From NCBI GenBank assembly GCA_035048485.1, contig CM068583.1, positions 42,329,542 through 42,393,541 on the forward strand: a DNA stretch of 64,000 nt, given 5' to 3'. This stretch comes from Pteria penguin. Its lineage: Eukaryota; Mollusca; Bivalvia; Pterioida; Pteriidae. Under the pieces are notes generated by a model. It did not search any database. It was given only the letters and a program-made list of their open reading frames with translations, and had not been told where the DNA came from. Below, in pieces: positions 28,101-35,440 of the stretch; positions within the stretch are counted from its first letter, which is position 1; each line of letters starts with the position of its first letter. Position numbers and translations under genes: made by a program.

Positions 28101-30037
28101 CAAGGATCCAAGACTTTGACTTAAACAAAAGTCGTTAATATATTTGCCATCTTCTTGTTTATAGACTAGTACTCGAAGAAGTGGCTAAAGCCAAAACTGA
28201 ACTAGAAAAGGCTCAAGAGTCCGGAGAATTCGACGCTGACAAGGACCCCCACCTACTACATCAACTGCTGTCAGATCCCCGGATGAACAATGCAGACAAT
28301 GTTACCACTACTATAACTGGGTTGTTTATAGCAGGAGGAGAAACAGTAAAAGCAACATTTCATATATGATAACCAGTATACAATGTAGGAAAGTCTACCT
28401 GTATATTTACCAAACATCCTATATTCCGCGTCCTCAATCAAGTTAGGTCTTATTATTGACTGTTGCATGGTTCATAAAAAACTTGACATTCAATTTCAGA
28501 GAATACGGAATATCGCAACTAAAATAACATCAACATCAACACGCGCTTTTTGTGATTTTATGACGTCATATGATTATGACGTAAGTTGCCCACATAAAAG
28601 TCGAGAATTTGGTAGGTGACTAAATGCAAACCGTGACGGATTTTAGTAGTTGCGATACTCCGTATTATCAATAGTCATTAATATCTTTACCATCTTTCCT
28701 TTTATGTAGATATCATAAATAAAAACGACATTTTTCGGAGAAGCGTCAGCCTTCAGATGACGTATTTATAAAAACATAGCTTTTTGTATGGATAAATCTT
28801 CAATCGATTCAGTTAAAGGAAACTTTACCTTGTGCGCTTTAAAAGTATATAACGTCATCACTATATGTCCATACTTTTCTATTCATGGCACATTTAATGT
28901 TAGTGCATGTATTAATTCCGGTACTGCCATTATTTACCGACCACTGATTTGAATCGTTTTATGAAATTGGTACGTGCAAATCAGTCTAGGTCTTAAAGCT
29001 TGTGAGAGGATACTATTTAGAAGGGGTTCTGGTTTGCCTTAATGTTTCTTTTATTTTGAAAATTTTGAAATTTATATACCAACTATTTATTTGTATTAAC
29101 CAGACTGCAAGTTCCCTCACCTTCTTGCTACACCAACTTGCTCTGAATAAAGATGTACAAAACCGATTGCTGGCCGATATACAGAAACATCTCCCAGCAG
29201 ATGGTGTGCTCACCGAGGCAGCTTTGAAAAAGATGTCCTATGTCAAGGCTGTGGTGAAGGAATCCTTGCGCTATACTTTCCCACTTCCCGGGGGAACAGA
29301 ACGCGTTCTGGCGGAGGATATGGTTGCTAAAGGCTATCTTATTCCCAAAGGAGTAAGTTACACCTTCCGAAGTCCTTGTCAAATGTTTTGTATGTATTCA
29401 TCAGTTGTAATCATCTCATTATTCATTAATTGTTTTGGATCTTGAAATAATTTTGTAAAGTGCTTCATTTAGACAACAGTAAATTTGTGCCAAAATACCA
29501 CAGTGACCCGTAACCCTGGGATATTTTCGGATCCTGATGTGTTTGATCCGGACAGATGGTTGAGGGATTCTGACGAACGAAAGAAGGTGCACTCCTTTGC
29601 CGCCATGCCGTTTGGATTTGGTCCACGAAGTTGTATAGGACAGCGTTTTGCGGAGATGGAGATGCATGTGTGCGTTGCTAAGGTAAACAGAATAGATGTT
29701 CCTTTTCTAAGCAGCATTGATCCTTGACATAGAATTTCGGTGATGTAGATTTCTGTCAAATCATGAAAAACTACGATTGACCAAAAGTGTATCATCTACT
29801 GAGTTTTATTTTATTCCACCTTTTAAATAATAATGCACCATTTACTTGGACGTATTTCATATTCCCGTTATCACGTGAAAAGTCTAGAAAGAATATATAC
29901 AGTAATTATTTACTTTACAGATAATTCAACATCTAGAGATATCTTTAATAGAACCAGAAAAGGAATACAATATCATATACAAGCCGTTCCCGGACACGAC
30001 AGAACCTGTTGGGATCTACTTTACTCCAAGGAAGTAA
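7177..30037 (+). CDS. Mitochondrial-clan cytochrome P450, complete nine-exon gene
   Basis: Coding exons are 7177-7193, 8089-8261, 8857-9082, 10134-10312, 11107-11290, 28165-28345, 29104-29352, 29473-29682 and 29921-30037. All introns are GT-AG and all phases agree, giving 1536 nt or 511 residues plus stop, which is normal for the family. The first 30 or so residues are basic and hydroxylated with no acidic residue, like a matrix-targeting presequence. The proline-rich hinge PGPP follows near residue 50. Motifs: EEWYQLR (C-helix WxxxR, W144-R148), AGGET at 316-320 (I-helix oxygen-activation site), ESLR at 373-376 (ExxR), FDPDRW, and FGFGPRSCIGQR with heme Cys457. The family uses heme and electrons from adrenodoxin to mono-oxygenate lipophilic substrates. 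The RRMGCLEEE segment after the C-helix supports the mitochondrial clan (CYP10/24/27-like). The substrate is not deducible. Two short upstream ATG frames (7140 and 7158) precede the start. Confidence 0.93.
8089..8261 (+). CDS. P450 exon 2 (presequence and PGPP hinge)
   Basis: The acceptor is ATATTTAG and the donor A|GTAAGT. It enters with two bases pending and leaves in phase 1. It encodes the rest of the presequence, SVNDIPGPPAVYQIPYIG and the start of the A-helix region. Confidence 0.9.
8857..9082 (+). CDS. P450 exon 3 (A-helix to B-helix region)
   Basis: The acceptor is CTCAAG and the donor TT|GTAAGT, leaving in phase 2. It encodes LYMKYGPIFRQVL, FLCDPEDIEKAHRAEGKYP and YSKRNNYPQSLGGL, typical of the substrate-recognition and B-helix region of mitochondrial P450s. 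Its last about 20 bases and the donor are tandemly repeated downstream. Confidence 0.95.
9062..9628 (+). repeat. Tandem array of exon-3 end plus splice donor, about 15 copies
   Basis: The first copy is the genuine exon end (ATCCACAGAGCTTAGGGGG followed by ATTGTAAGTATC). About 14 degenerate copies of 35-38 bp follow without interruption in intron 3. Copies near 9195, 9230, 9305, 9454 and 9520 keep a GTAAGTATC core, while others read GTAAAT, GTAATT, GTGAGT or ATAAGT. Units 2-4 resemble units 5-7, suggesting higher-order duplication of about 110 bp. The in-frame reading past the first donor is TTG TAA. Confidence 0.85.
9773..10043 (-). mobile_element. tRNA-derived SINE in P450 intron 3
   Basis: Same family as 4148-4420. 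The TTGATTGATTATTG tail is at the left and the degraded tRNA-like head (rc of CTTTATCCACTGGGCCACAACGG) at the right. It is flanked by AGAATATTT at 9764-9772 and 10044-10052. It is more diverged than the 4148 copy. Confidence 0.85.
10134..10312 (+). CDS. P450 exon 4 (C-helix, WxxxR)
   Basis: The acceptor is ATAAAACAG and the donor C|GTAAGT, leaving in phase 1. It encodes SGEEWYQLRKPTQQNMLRP, where W and R are the heme-propionate contacts of the C-helix, then RYFPLMAEISDDFV and LRKVEDIRKELMAFAVE (D/E helix region). Confidence 0.95.
11107..11290 (+). CDS. P450 exon 5 (E to G helices)
   Basis: The acceptor is ACAATTCAG and the donor AA|GTAAGT, leaving in phase 2. It encodes GYLSFNRRMGCLEEENAE, a hallmark stretch of mitochondrial-clan P450s, then the F/G region FEIPTYKLYRTSLYKRFEDV. 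Confidence 0.95.
11360..11900. repeat. About 135-140-bp tandem units with AGGTCA-type motifs
   Basis: Three to four diverged units carry ATGGTTTCTGGACCATAACTG, a CAAAATCCACACACAGACT segment, GTGTCCTATTGA, and AGGTCA/AAAGGTCA/GGTCACAG motifs. The same unit type occurs at 62160-62800. It lies in P450 intron 5. No function is evident. Confidence 0.65.
12340..14470 (-). mobile_element. Decayed CR1-type LINE, reverse transcriptase and C-terminus
   Basis: Read on the minus strand in several frames. A linker (14256-13972) with KRKFLYEEGDMLERIRKSNPELF comes first. Then RT blocks: FVPIYKKGVTTDPANYRGIS near 13830-13770, DAQFGLRSF near 13680-13660, and the catalytic YADD at 13269-13283. The C-terminal domain (13109-12387) includes IETGRYKSIPLENV. 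No apurinic endonuclease domain was seen, so it is 5'-truncated. Frameshifts and stops break the frame, so it is inactive. It lies antisense in P450 intron 5. The 38610-39165 fragment is the same family. Confidence 0.85.
15040..15225 (+). mobile_element. Retroelement 3'-end fragment (GGTCTCACCTC type)
   Basis: It contains CACCTGGTCTCACCTC, then GGGGTCCGTGAATGTTCACT and GTGGTACATTGTTGTTAGTG. The second half is repeated directly at 15965-16050. Related text follows the RT remnant ending at 23310 (GCACCTGGTCTCACCTCG at 23600) and lies inverted at 31885-31990. I infer it is the 3' untranslated end of a Penelope-like group. Confidence 0.5.
15600..15785 (-). mobile_element. Penelope-like element 3'-end fragment
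   Basis: The reverse complement matches 27780-27930: GGTTAACCACACCAAYTGA preceded by CGTAAACC and followed by GACCGTCCTAAGTCGGTAT. No coding part remains. Confidence 0.65.
15965..16050 (+). repeat. Direct repeat of 15142-15215
   Basis: CAGGGGTCCGTGAATGT, GTGGTACATTGTTGTTAGTG and TGACACCAGTTA recur in the same order about 830 bp after the first copy. Either this is a second fragment of the same retroelement or the piece was duplicated locally. Confidence 0.7.
16615..17100 (-). mobile_element. Penelope-like element 3'-end fragment (longer)
   Basis: The reverse complement corresponds to the 3' untranslated part at 27190-27610. It holds the CCCTGTTA, GACAAGGTCTTGAGCCTTGTC-like and GTTAGTCGGAACTCC segments, then CGTAAACCGGTTAACCACACC at the other end. 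No open frame remains. Confidence 0.7.
17101..18860. other. AT-rich intronic sequence
   Basis: Part of P450 intron 5 without a recognised gene. 18075-18290 holds a dispersed repeat (TGTTGTCAACTTTCACCTTG, GAGATAGAGACATGCATACTC, AAGCCCTTTCAAATGA, TGACCTTTTGACCTTGAC) that recurs at 45370-45510. Confidence 0.5.
18869..18975 (+). CDS. Candidate signal-peptide exon of an unknown small secreted protein
   Basis: An acceptor-like TTGTATTCCAG at 18866 is followed two bases later by ATG. The 35 codons begin MGTKLVLILSLFLSGPW (a hydrophobic core with a short basic start, a good signal-peptide shape) and then run NKKKSRGSTTNSN. A donor AT|GTATAT follows, and continued reading reaches a stop after six codons. 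Joined to the acceptor at 19164 it gives a short tail ending FYAHLWWED and a stop, about 56 residues. The gene would lie nested in P450 intron 5 on the same strand. I recognise no family, and it may be a chance frame. Confidence 0.3.
19165..19316 (+). CDS. Candidate internal exon of unknown gene
   Basis: It is bounded by TTTGAAG (acceptor) and TCA|GTATGT (donor). One frame is open throughout and encodes FTGAMDGVFLSMLIYGG, KTDKCHPNFRFLSEF and HITHSEKPLGKRGNNDS. The GKR triplet resembles a peptide amidation and cleavage site. This frame needs a phase-1 upstream exon, whereas the candidate exon at 18869-18975 ends in phase 2. Either a mini-exon is missing or the two are unrelated. Confidence 0.25.
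19317..20469. other. AT-rich intronic sequence, no gene recognised
   Basis: No domain, repeat unit or RNA gene could be supported here. TTCGCGAAAAT-type words recur near 19640-19720. Confidence 0.4.
20588..20830 (+). mobile_element. Retroelement 3'-tail fragment nested in the element above
   Basis: It matches 30690-30890 by eye: GCTCTGTCCTTAGAT, CATTTTGGTTTCAACACTGC, AATCATTTGGCCACGA, GAAGAGACATAAGTTGTCG and AATGCGCATA. It interrupts the GIY-YIG coding remnant between 20560 and 20851, so it is likely a later insertion. No clean target duplication was found. Confidence 0.6.
20725..20767 (+). ncRNA. Hammerhead-ribozyme-like core (degenerate)
   Basis: CTGAAGA fits the hammerhead CUGANGA core. 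It is followed by a perfect four-pair stem (GACA/TGTC, loop TAAGT), then GAA, then ATGCGC that can pair with GTGCAC. Penelope-like elements are known to carry hammerheads. Against it, the residue expected to be U before the cleavage site is C, and no helix I partner is obvious. A homologous site at 30825-30863 is further degraded (TTGAAGA, GTAA). Confidence 0.25.
23740..25260. repeat. About 490-bp tandem repeat, three diverged copies
   Basis: Copies start near 23770, 24255 and 24750 with TTTTCACATTTTCGACT-like text. Each carries GAAACTTGGTATRCATGA, GTGGCGCCACCACAG, AAAAGTAGGTCACA and AGACAAA..GCATAGAAATGATC. Fragments of the same family occur at 54160-54560, 55430-55830 and 60430-60740 in U2SURP introns. 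The 150-codon frame across 23974-24426 is a by-product. Lies in P450 intron 5. Confidence 0.7.
25320..26077 (+). pseudogene. Penelope-like element copy 2, 5'-truncated RT C-terminus plus 3' region
   Basis: Starting mid-RT, it encodes NDFGFPIVIFPYLDGDAPR, YGIHICLLVRFARVCNS and a broken thumb-like C-terminal part to about 25840. The 3' region follows (CTGACTAACAGGGCAGTAGG, GACAAGGTCCTGAGCCTCGTCC, GTTAGTTGGGACTCCT). It passes directly into copy 3, making a head-to-tail pair of truncated copies. In-frame stops make it inactive. Confidence 0.75.
26078..27740 (+). pseudogene. Penelope-like element copy 3, nearly intact RT core with one stop
   Basis: Frame 26078-26629 encodes the RT palm (TFDFSTLYTSLPHDLIK, GIPMGTNCAPLIADLFLY, YLDDILV with catalytic DD at 26540-26545) and ends in a TGA at 26630. 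The same frame resumes to 27223 (STPFLDLNIKI, DKREDFGFPIVNFPYLD, YGIYIFQLVRFVRGC, thumb region to RAVGTT). The 3' region runs to about 27740 (GGGACTACATGACGGGCC, CGTAAACCGATTAACCACACC). It is the youngest copy inside the P450 intron. It is 5'-truncated and has no endonuclease part, so it cannot move on its own. Confidence 0.85.
27741..28010 (+). mobile_element. Penelope-like element 3' region, tandem partial copy
   Basis: It repeats the second half of the copy-3 3' region directly after it: CTTGTTCTTTCTCTATATGG, TTATAAATTTTTAAATGTA, CCCGTAAACCGGTTAACCAC and GACCGTCCTTAATCGGTAT. Tandem partial copies fit the pseudo-LTR habit of Penelope-like elements. Confidence 0.7.
28165..28345 (+). CDS. P450 exon 6 (I-helix, AGGET)
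   Basis: The acceptor is TTGTTTATAG and the donor ACA|GTAAAA. It completes the AA|A codon from exon 5 and leaves in phase 0. It encodes VLEEVAKAKTELEKAQ, HLLHQLLSDPRMNNADNV and TGLFIAGGET, the oxygen-activation groove. It is separated from exon 5 by about 16.9 kb. Confidence 0.95.
28346..29103. other. P450 intron 6
   Basis: No gene was recognised. It contains a palindromic TGACGTCA (CRE consensus) at 28561-28568 followed by a half-like TGACGTAA. This may be coincidental. Confidence 0.5.
29104..29352 (+). CDS. P450 exon 7 (J/K helices, ExxR)
   Basis: The acceptor is TATTAACCAG and the donor GGA|GTAAGT, phase 0 on both sides. It continues the I-helix as TASSLTFLLHQLALN, then QNRLLADIQKHLP, MSYVKAVVKESLRY (ExxR E373-R376) and GGTERVLAEDMVAKGYLIPKG. 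Confidence 0.97.
29473..29682 (+). CDS. P450 exon 8 (heme-binding loop)
   Basis: The acceptor is TTCATTTAG and the donor AAG|GTAAAC, phase 0. It encodes RNPGIFSDPDVFDPDRWL and AAMPFGFGPRSCIGQRFAE with heme-ligand Cys457, then MEMHVCVAK of the L-helix that in mitochondrial P450s contacts adrenodoxin. Confidence 0.98.
29921..30037 (+). CDS. P450 exon 9 (C-terminus and stop)
   Basis: The acceptor is TACTTTACAG. It encodes IIQHLEISLIEPEKEY, NIIYKPFPDTTEP and VGIYFTPRK, then TAA. This is the usual beta-hairpin C-terminus. No canonical AATAAA lies close by; a GATAAA variant occurs near 30109. Confidence 0.95.
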   Translation: MIQHLEISLIEPEKEYNIIYKPFPDTTEPVGIYFTPRK

Positions 30038-30689
30038 AACGAAACATTCAGATTACGTTGTGTATGAAATAGAAACTGGTGTATGAAAGAGATCTTTAAT
30101 GCTACTCAATGATAAAGAAAGATAGTTTCTTGATTTTAATCTGATAATTCTTCTTCTTCTAATTTGATGTGTACTCAGAAGCCGAGCGTTATACTTCATG
30201 AGGCAGTCAAGATAAAAGCCTCACAGGGCAGTATGATACAGTTAAAAAGTTAAATTCCTTGATTCTTACTCTAAGCTGAAGTAGGCAGATGGCGTGTTGC
30301 CCATTGCTGTCCAGTAATCCTCCAAGGAACATGCTGATGTCATTGCTGATGGAAGTCTGTTCCAGTCCATGATGGGAAATGGAAAGGAGAACTGGTACAC
30401 ATAAGGATAAACTGACATGACTTGAGTAATGCCCTAACGGGCGAAACTTGTGATTAAGTGTTGATTGCTTTACAGAAACCTATTTATGTTACCGTGATTT
30501 TTTATCTCTGTATATCGTCTGAAATTTTAACAAAACGTCATTTTCCAAATTTGTGGTGCAGGAAACCACAAAGCTTCTTTGTAACATAAAAGTTAGAAGT
30601 TAACATTTTAGCATTTTATCATATAGTTTTAATTCAGATTGTTGTTTAAAATTTTCAGTCCTGAAAGTTTGTAAATCACTCTAACACTA
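30038..30689. other. P450 3' UTR and intergenic start
   Basis: No gene was recognised. A stem GCCC/GGGC followed by GAAAC near 30432-30450 recalls retroelement 3' hairpins but lacks a hammerhead core. Confidence 0.4.
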
Positions 30690-30890
30690 AGGAGCATCTC
30701 CCTAATGCATGGCTGTGTCCTTAGATAGATTCTTTTGCTCACTTTTTCGGCCAATTTGGTTTTAACTCCGCTCTTCACATATTTATACATTATTAGAATT
30801 CTAATCATTCTGTCATGAGCATCATTGAAGAGGCATAAGTTGTCGTAATGCGCACCAGGTGTACAAAATTATAACGTATATATTTTCTAA
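30690..30890 (+). mobile_element. Retroelement 3'-tail fragment
   Basis: Second copy of the tail at 20588-20830 (GGCTGTGTCCTTAGATAG, TTTGGTTTTAACTCCGC, GGCATAAGTTGTCG, AATGCGCACCAGGTG). No adjacent RT was found. Confidence 0.6.
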
Positions 30891-30996
30891 TATTTTTATA
30901 CATATACATATGTATTGCAATATGCAGATGTAGACAATGTAATGAGATTACGCATTCTCGCATACGAGACTGAAGAATTTCACCGGAAGTGGGGTT

Positions 30997-31026
30997 CTAG
31001 ATCAATCGATGTGCAACATCGATCTA
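30997..31026. repeat. Short palindrome
   Basis: CTAGATC..TCGATGT, then GCA, then ACATCGA..TCTAG forms a hairpin of about 13 pairs with a small bulge. The role is unknown. Confidence 0.5.
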
Positions 31027-31298
31027 GCACGGTGTATTACTACGTAATTATTACTATATATACTGAGATACAAAAAAAAGTTTTAATTAATTCGTTTTAT
31101 ATTTATAAGTTTGTTTACTTATGTTGACTGGTTTTATGTTCTTGTTACACACTATTATCGTTATTAAAATAACTTTCCTATTTGGAACTATTTTTAGCGT
31201 AGTATTGAAACTAGGACAAAGATGTGTAAAGTGTCAGAAATGAAGAAGCACTGAAAGGGGTAGAAAGTGGGTTTATTTGGCGAGAAAAAGAATCAATG

Positions 31299-31439
31299 AT
31301 CACCTCTCGTCTCAGATCGAAAGATATCAGTCTAGGGCGACATACTTCGACATCCCAAACTCGGTTAACGTCTCGGTTGGGATTATGTCGAAGTATGTCA
31401 CCGTCGACTGATATCTTTAGATCTGGGACGAGAGGTGAT
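31299..31439. mobile_element. Fold-back element (MITE-like), arms about 60 bp
   Basis: The left arm starts ATCACCTCTCGTCTCAGATC and the right arm ends in its complement GGGACGAGAGGTGAT. The arms stay paired over about 60 bases, including GACATACTTCGACAT/ATGTCGAAGTATGTC, around a spacer of under 25 bases. Few mismatches suggest a recent origin or selection on the hairpin. No coding capacity. Confidence 0.8.
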
Positions 31440-32444
31440 TCTCATATTCTGTATATGTTTTGTGGTGTTCAACTGTATAAATCTGAATTCCTTTTCATTT
31501 TCTGAAAAGCTGGAAAGACTTTTATGTTCCGGAATCAGATATATGGGGCATACAACTTTTCATCAGTTTATTTGTCAGTGTGTCGAAGAACCTTTAACAT
31601 CGATCGTAGCCTCAGAACAGTAAGACATGTAGCTTTGATATTTTACATGTTTATTCCTTGTTACAATACCTTTTTGTTGACATTAAAAATTTTAACTTTG
31701 ACCTTGACTCCGTTTTGGGATCTTTTTCAAAGAATCTGAAATAGAAAATTATCATTTTCCCCCACTTTTTATATATAAAGTCCAAACAATACCTAAATCA
31801 AAAATAACAAAAAGTCATATATCGATACGTCTACCACTAGAATAATATTCTATCTCAATTTGAAAGATTATAAAGCACTTCATGAAATATCAGCGTGTCG
31901 CCCACAACACTGTACCGCGGTGGGCATTCATGGAGCTCTGGAATCCAAAGGTGAGACCAAGTGTCTAGGAGTAAGTGCCCCCCTCCCTTTTTGGATAGCA
32001 ATATCTTCCACAGATGCCCAATACATATAGACAACGTTAAAGTAAAACAACACTGCATACAAGAAATAAATATGTATCAACAGTGTATAAAAATACATCT
32101 ATGATTCTTAATAGTTGTTCTTGTATAAAGTGTAATTTAGTTTACCTTATTATTTTATGCAAACATTTTGTATCCAAGAAGACGATGACCCATATATATT
32201 TCAGTATGACATATCATCGTTAATATTATTGCCATCGTATCTTTTCTTCTTTAACATAATAATATATTGTAACTGCTGCAAAATTCCACTTGATTGTACT
32301 ATGAGTTTCAAATAAAAATTGTCTTATTTCTGTATAGAATAAAACATTTTCTCATTAACGACTATATTGTTTTGCTGCATTCCACAAGAAACTGGTTTCG
32401 TTAGTCGTATGCTGTCTTACAGAAACCTCTTGTAAAAGATATCA
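31440..32444. other. Intergenic, AT-rich
   Basis: No gene was recognised. 31885-31990 is an inverted copy of the GGTGAGACC..(rc GGTCTCACC) retroelement tail seen at 15040-15225. Confidence 0.5.
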
Positions 32445-33465
32445 AAGTCCTAGTCTGGTACAGGGTCAGGGTTTGACATTAAGGCATGTCAAGTCCTAGT
32501 CTGGTACAGGGTCAGGGTTTGACATTAAAGCATGTCAAGTCCTAGTCTGGTACAGGGTCAGGGTTTGACATTAAGGCATGTCAAGTCCTAGTCTGGTACA
32601 GGGTCAGGGTTTGACATTAAAGCATGTCAAGTCCTAGTCTGGTACAGGGTCAGGGTTTGACATTAAAGCATGTCAAGTTCTAGTCTGGTACAGGGTCAGG
32701 GTTTGACATTAAGGCATGTCAAGTCCTAGTCTGGTACAGGGTCAGGGTTTGACATTAAAGCATGTCAAGTCCTAGTCTGGTACAGGGTCAGGGTTTTACA
32801 TTAAGGCATGTCAAGTCCTAGTCTGGTACAGGGTCAGGGTTTGACATTAAAGCATGTCAAGTCCTAGTCTGGTACAGGGTCAGGGTTTGACATTAAGGCA
32901 TGTCAAGTCCTAGTCTGGTACAGGGTCAGGGTTTGACATTAAGACATGTCAAGGCCTAGTCTGGTACAGGGTCAGGGTTTGACATTAAGGCATGTCAAGT
33001 CCTAGTCTGGTACAGGGTCAGGGTTTGTCATTAAGGCATGTCAAGTCCTAGTCTGGTACAGGGTCAGGGTTTGACATTAAGGCATGTCAAGTCCTAGTCT
33101 GGTACAGGGTCAGGGTTTGACATTAAGACATGTCAAGGCCTAGTCTGGTACAGGGTCAGGGTTTGACATTAAGGCATGTCAAGTCCTAGTCTGGTACAGG
33201 GTCAGGGTTTTACATTAAGGCATGTCAAGTCCTAGTCTGGTACAGGGTCAGGGTTTGACATTAAAGCATGTCAAGTCCTAGTCTGGTACAGGGTCAGGGT
33301 TTGACATTAAGGCATGTCAAGTCCTAGTCTGGTACAGGGTCAGGGTTTGACATTAAGACATGTCAAGGCCTAGTCTGGTACAGGGTCAGGGTTTGACATT
33401 AAGGCATGTCAAGTCCTAGTCTGGTACAGGGTCAGGGTTTGTCATTAAGGCATGTCAAGTCCTTG
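32445..33465. repeat. 46-bp minisatellite, about 22 copies with 9-unit higher-order repeat
   Basis: The unit is AAGTCCTAGTCTGG, TACAGGGTCAGGGTTTGACA and TTAAGGCATGTC joined. Starts at 32445 and 32491 set the 46-bp period. Copies are nearly identical and differ only at diagnostic sites (AAAGC/AAGGC/AAGAC; TTGAC/TTTTAC/TTGTC; AGTCC/AGGCC). The ordered series of variants in units 8-13 recurs exactly in units 17-22, so blocks of nine units (414 bp) were duplicated. The array lies 2.4 kb after the P450 stop. It has no unique spacers, so it is not CRISPR-like. Confidence 0.97.
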
Positions 33466-34049
33466 TCCGAAATGTTGGACCCAGTTATGTAACTTTTAAA
33501 AGTCTGAAATCATGTTATAAAATCACTTGCCACAGGCCTTATATCCAATGTTTTGCGGAATTAGTTTGATGTAAATATGTGAATGAAGAGGCGAAATATG
33601 TGTAAGGAATAAAATAATTATGTTTTCCTAGACTGTAAAAGTCGGAAAGATAAAAATTGTCAGTGAGAGTGACCTAAATCCAAAAATAATATTCTTTGGT
33701 TCAAAGTTTTTATAGGTCAAACGATTAAAGGAAACCATGTTTGCATTTTGATATTGGTATTTATGTTCGTAACGTTCATGCAACATATTGCAATTTACTG
33801 TTACAGTAGTGAGACGGTGTGATCTGTTGAAATATGATAAAACAGTTACAGAATTAAAACTAACCAGTCACTTCAACTTTGTCTGATTTGATGGAAGTCT
33901 ATTACCGCTGTCATTCCTTTATATTACCTGTTACAATCATCTCTGCATAATATTGAACAGAATTCAATCGCTTTTCATTCATTTTTAAATTCACCCAATG
34001 AAAATGTACATGACTGTTCTTTTCCCCAAATTCCCTCTCTGATAGAATT
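33466..34049. other. Intergenic, no gene recognised
   Basis: AT-rich with no supported feature. Confidence 0.4.
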
Positions 34050-34215
34050 CACCCAGATAAAAACAGTCACAAGAGGACATGAACACCGGAACAGGATCCC
34101 ATAAGGCCCAACCACCATCTACAAGGAGTCAATCTTTACTTCCACCATCAGGCTATGGAGCCATCTACCAGCGCAGTTCACAGAGACACTCTCATTCGAG
34201 AACTTCAAGACCATG
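34050..34215 (+). pseudogene. LINE C-terminal fragment
   Basis: It encodes TRGHEHRNRIP and, after a frameshift, YKESIFTSTIRLWSHLP and TETLSFENFKTMP. This is the usual end of non-LTR retrotransposon ORF2 proteins (basic block, then IRLWNxLP and a FKxxL tail). Only about 55 codons remain, and the inverted-repeat element at 34216 abuts it. Confidence 0.6.
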
Positions 34216-34647
34216 CCCGAGGTTATAAAACATTTTGGAGCACGGCTAGGTGCTCCAAACTGAGTACGTGTACAAACTCGAGCACCACTCGAAATTCATC
34301 GAGATTACAAAAAATTGGAGCATGATAGAGTGCTCCAGTCTCGAGCATGTGCTCGAAAATCTCAAGATTGGTTATGACCATACTCAGAACAGTACTCGAA
34401 ATGTAAATATGGCGGCTTATAACAGAATTACCCAACTCGCTGTCCCTGTGTCGTTCATGACGAGTCAAATTTACTTGAAGGTATTAAAGAAGATTAAGTT
34501 TTCAGTCGTGCTCGAAAGCGTTTATAACCTCACCCATAATAAATACTTGAACATACTCATACTGTATGCTGTGCTCGATTGAGTACGGGTTTGGAGTCTG
34601 AATACGGGTTTGGAGTCGAGCACGGGTAAATGTTTTATAACCTCGGG
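34216..34647. mobile_element. Short transposon with 21-bp terminal inverted repeats
   Basis: It starts CCCGAGGTTATAAAACATTT and ends AAATGTTTTATAACCTCGGG. The interior has many CTCGAGCA/TGCTCGA words and ATGGCGGCTTATAACAGAA in good start context near 34411, but the frame is short and resembles no transposase I know. No certain target duplication was seen. Likely a nonautonomous DNA transposon. Confidence 0.75.
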
Positions 34648-34804
34648 ACCTGTAAAACCCAAGTTTTCACAATGCCGTAAAACCTACATCACATGTTTTA
34701 ACAGTTTTTAAAAATGTTTTAAATACTGACGTGCACTCCACTTCACGCACAGGTTTTATACGATTGTCCTTGACGGGACGTATTATGGTATGGCGTTGTC
34801 CGTC

Positions 34805-35440
34805 AGTCCGGACCTTGTAGGCAGGCTATAGACCAAACCGTTTGGGCAAAGATTGTAAAACTCGATACCTTTACTCCTTATGCCAAGACAAAGACATCTA
34901 TTGTTTTTCAAGGTCATAGGTCAATGTCGTAGTACTGCTTCGTAGGAAACCCTTGTAGGCAGGATACAGATCAAACCGACAGACCAAACCGTTGGGGTTA
35001 AGATTGTCAAACTTGGTACCTTTATTCCTTGTGCCAAGACAATCCACCTATCGTCTTTCAAGGTCAGAACTCAAAAGTCAAGGTTGTAGTACTACTTCGT
35101 AAAAATCCTTGTAGGCAGGATACAGATCAAACCGTTAGGGCTAGGACTGTCAAACTTGGAAGGCATACTCTACATTACAAGCAGACGTCTATTGTTTCTC
35201 AAGGTCAAATGTCAAGGTCGTAGTACTACTTGGTAGGAAACCCTTATAGACAGAATACATTCCAAACCGTTGGTGCTAGGACTGTCAAACTTGGTACACT
35301 TACTCCTCATGCCAAGACTTGGTACACTTACTCCTCATGCCAAAACAGAGACACTTACTGTTTTCCAAGGTCAAAGGTGAAGGTCGTAGTACTACTTGAT
35401 TAGACAACCTCGTAGGCAGGATACAGAATGAACTATTGGG
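34805..35440. repeat. About 135-bp tandem repeat, five copies, AGGTCA-rich
   Basis: Units start CCTTGTAGGCAGGATACAGA at 34813, 34951, 35107, 35242 (variant) and 35408 (variant). Each has CAAACCGTT, GTCAAACTTGGTACC, TACTCCTTATGCCAAGAC and CAAGGTCA..AGGTCAAGGTCGTAGT. Internal duplications lengthen two units (CAGACCAAACCG; a 31-bp ACTTGGTACACTTACTCC segment). Confidence 0.8.

Noticed and set aside
30425..30455. Hammerhead ribozyme at GCCCTAACGGGCGAAAC
   Set aside because: The stem and GAAAC are present but the CUGANGA strand is missing, so it is not a supported ribozyme.
32445..33465. CRISPR-like array
   Set aside because: The repeats are head-to-tail with no unique spacers, in a eukaryotic setting.
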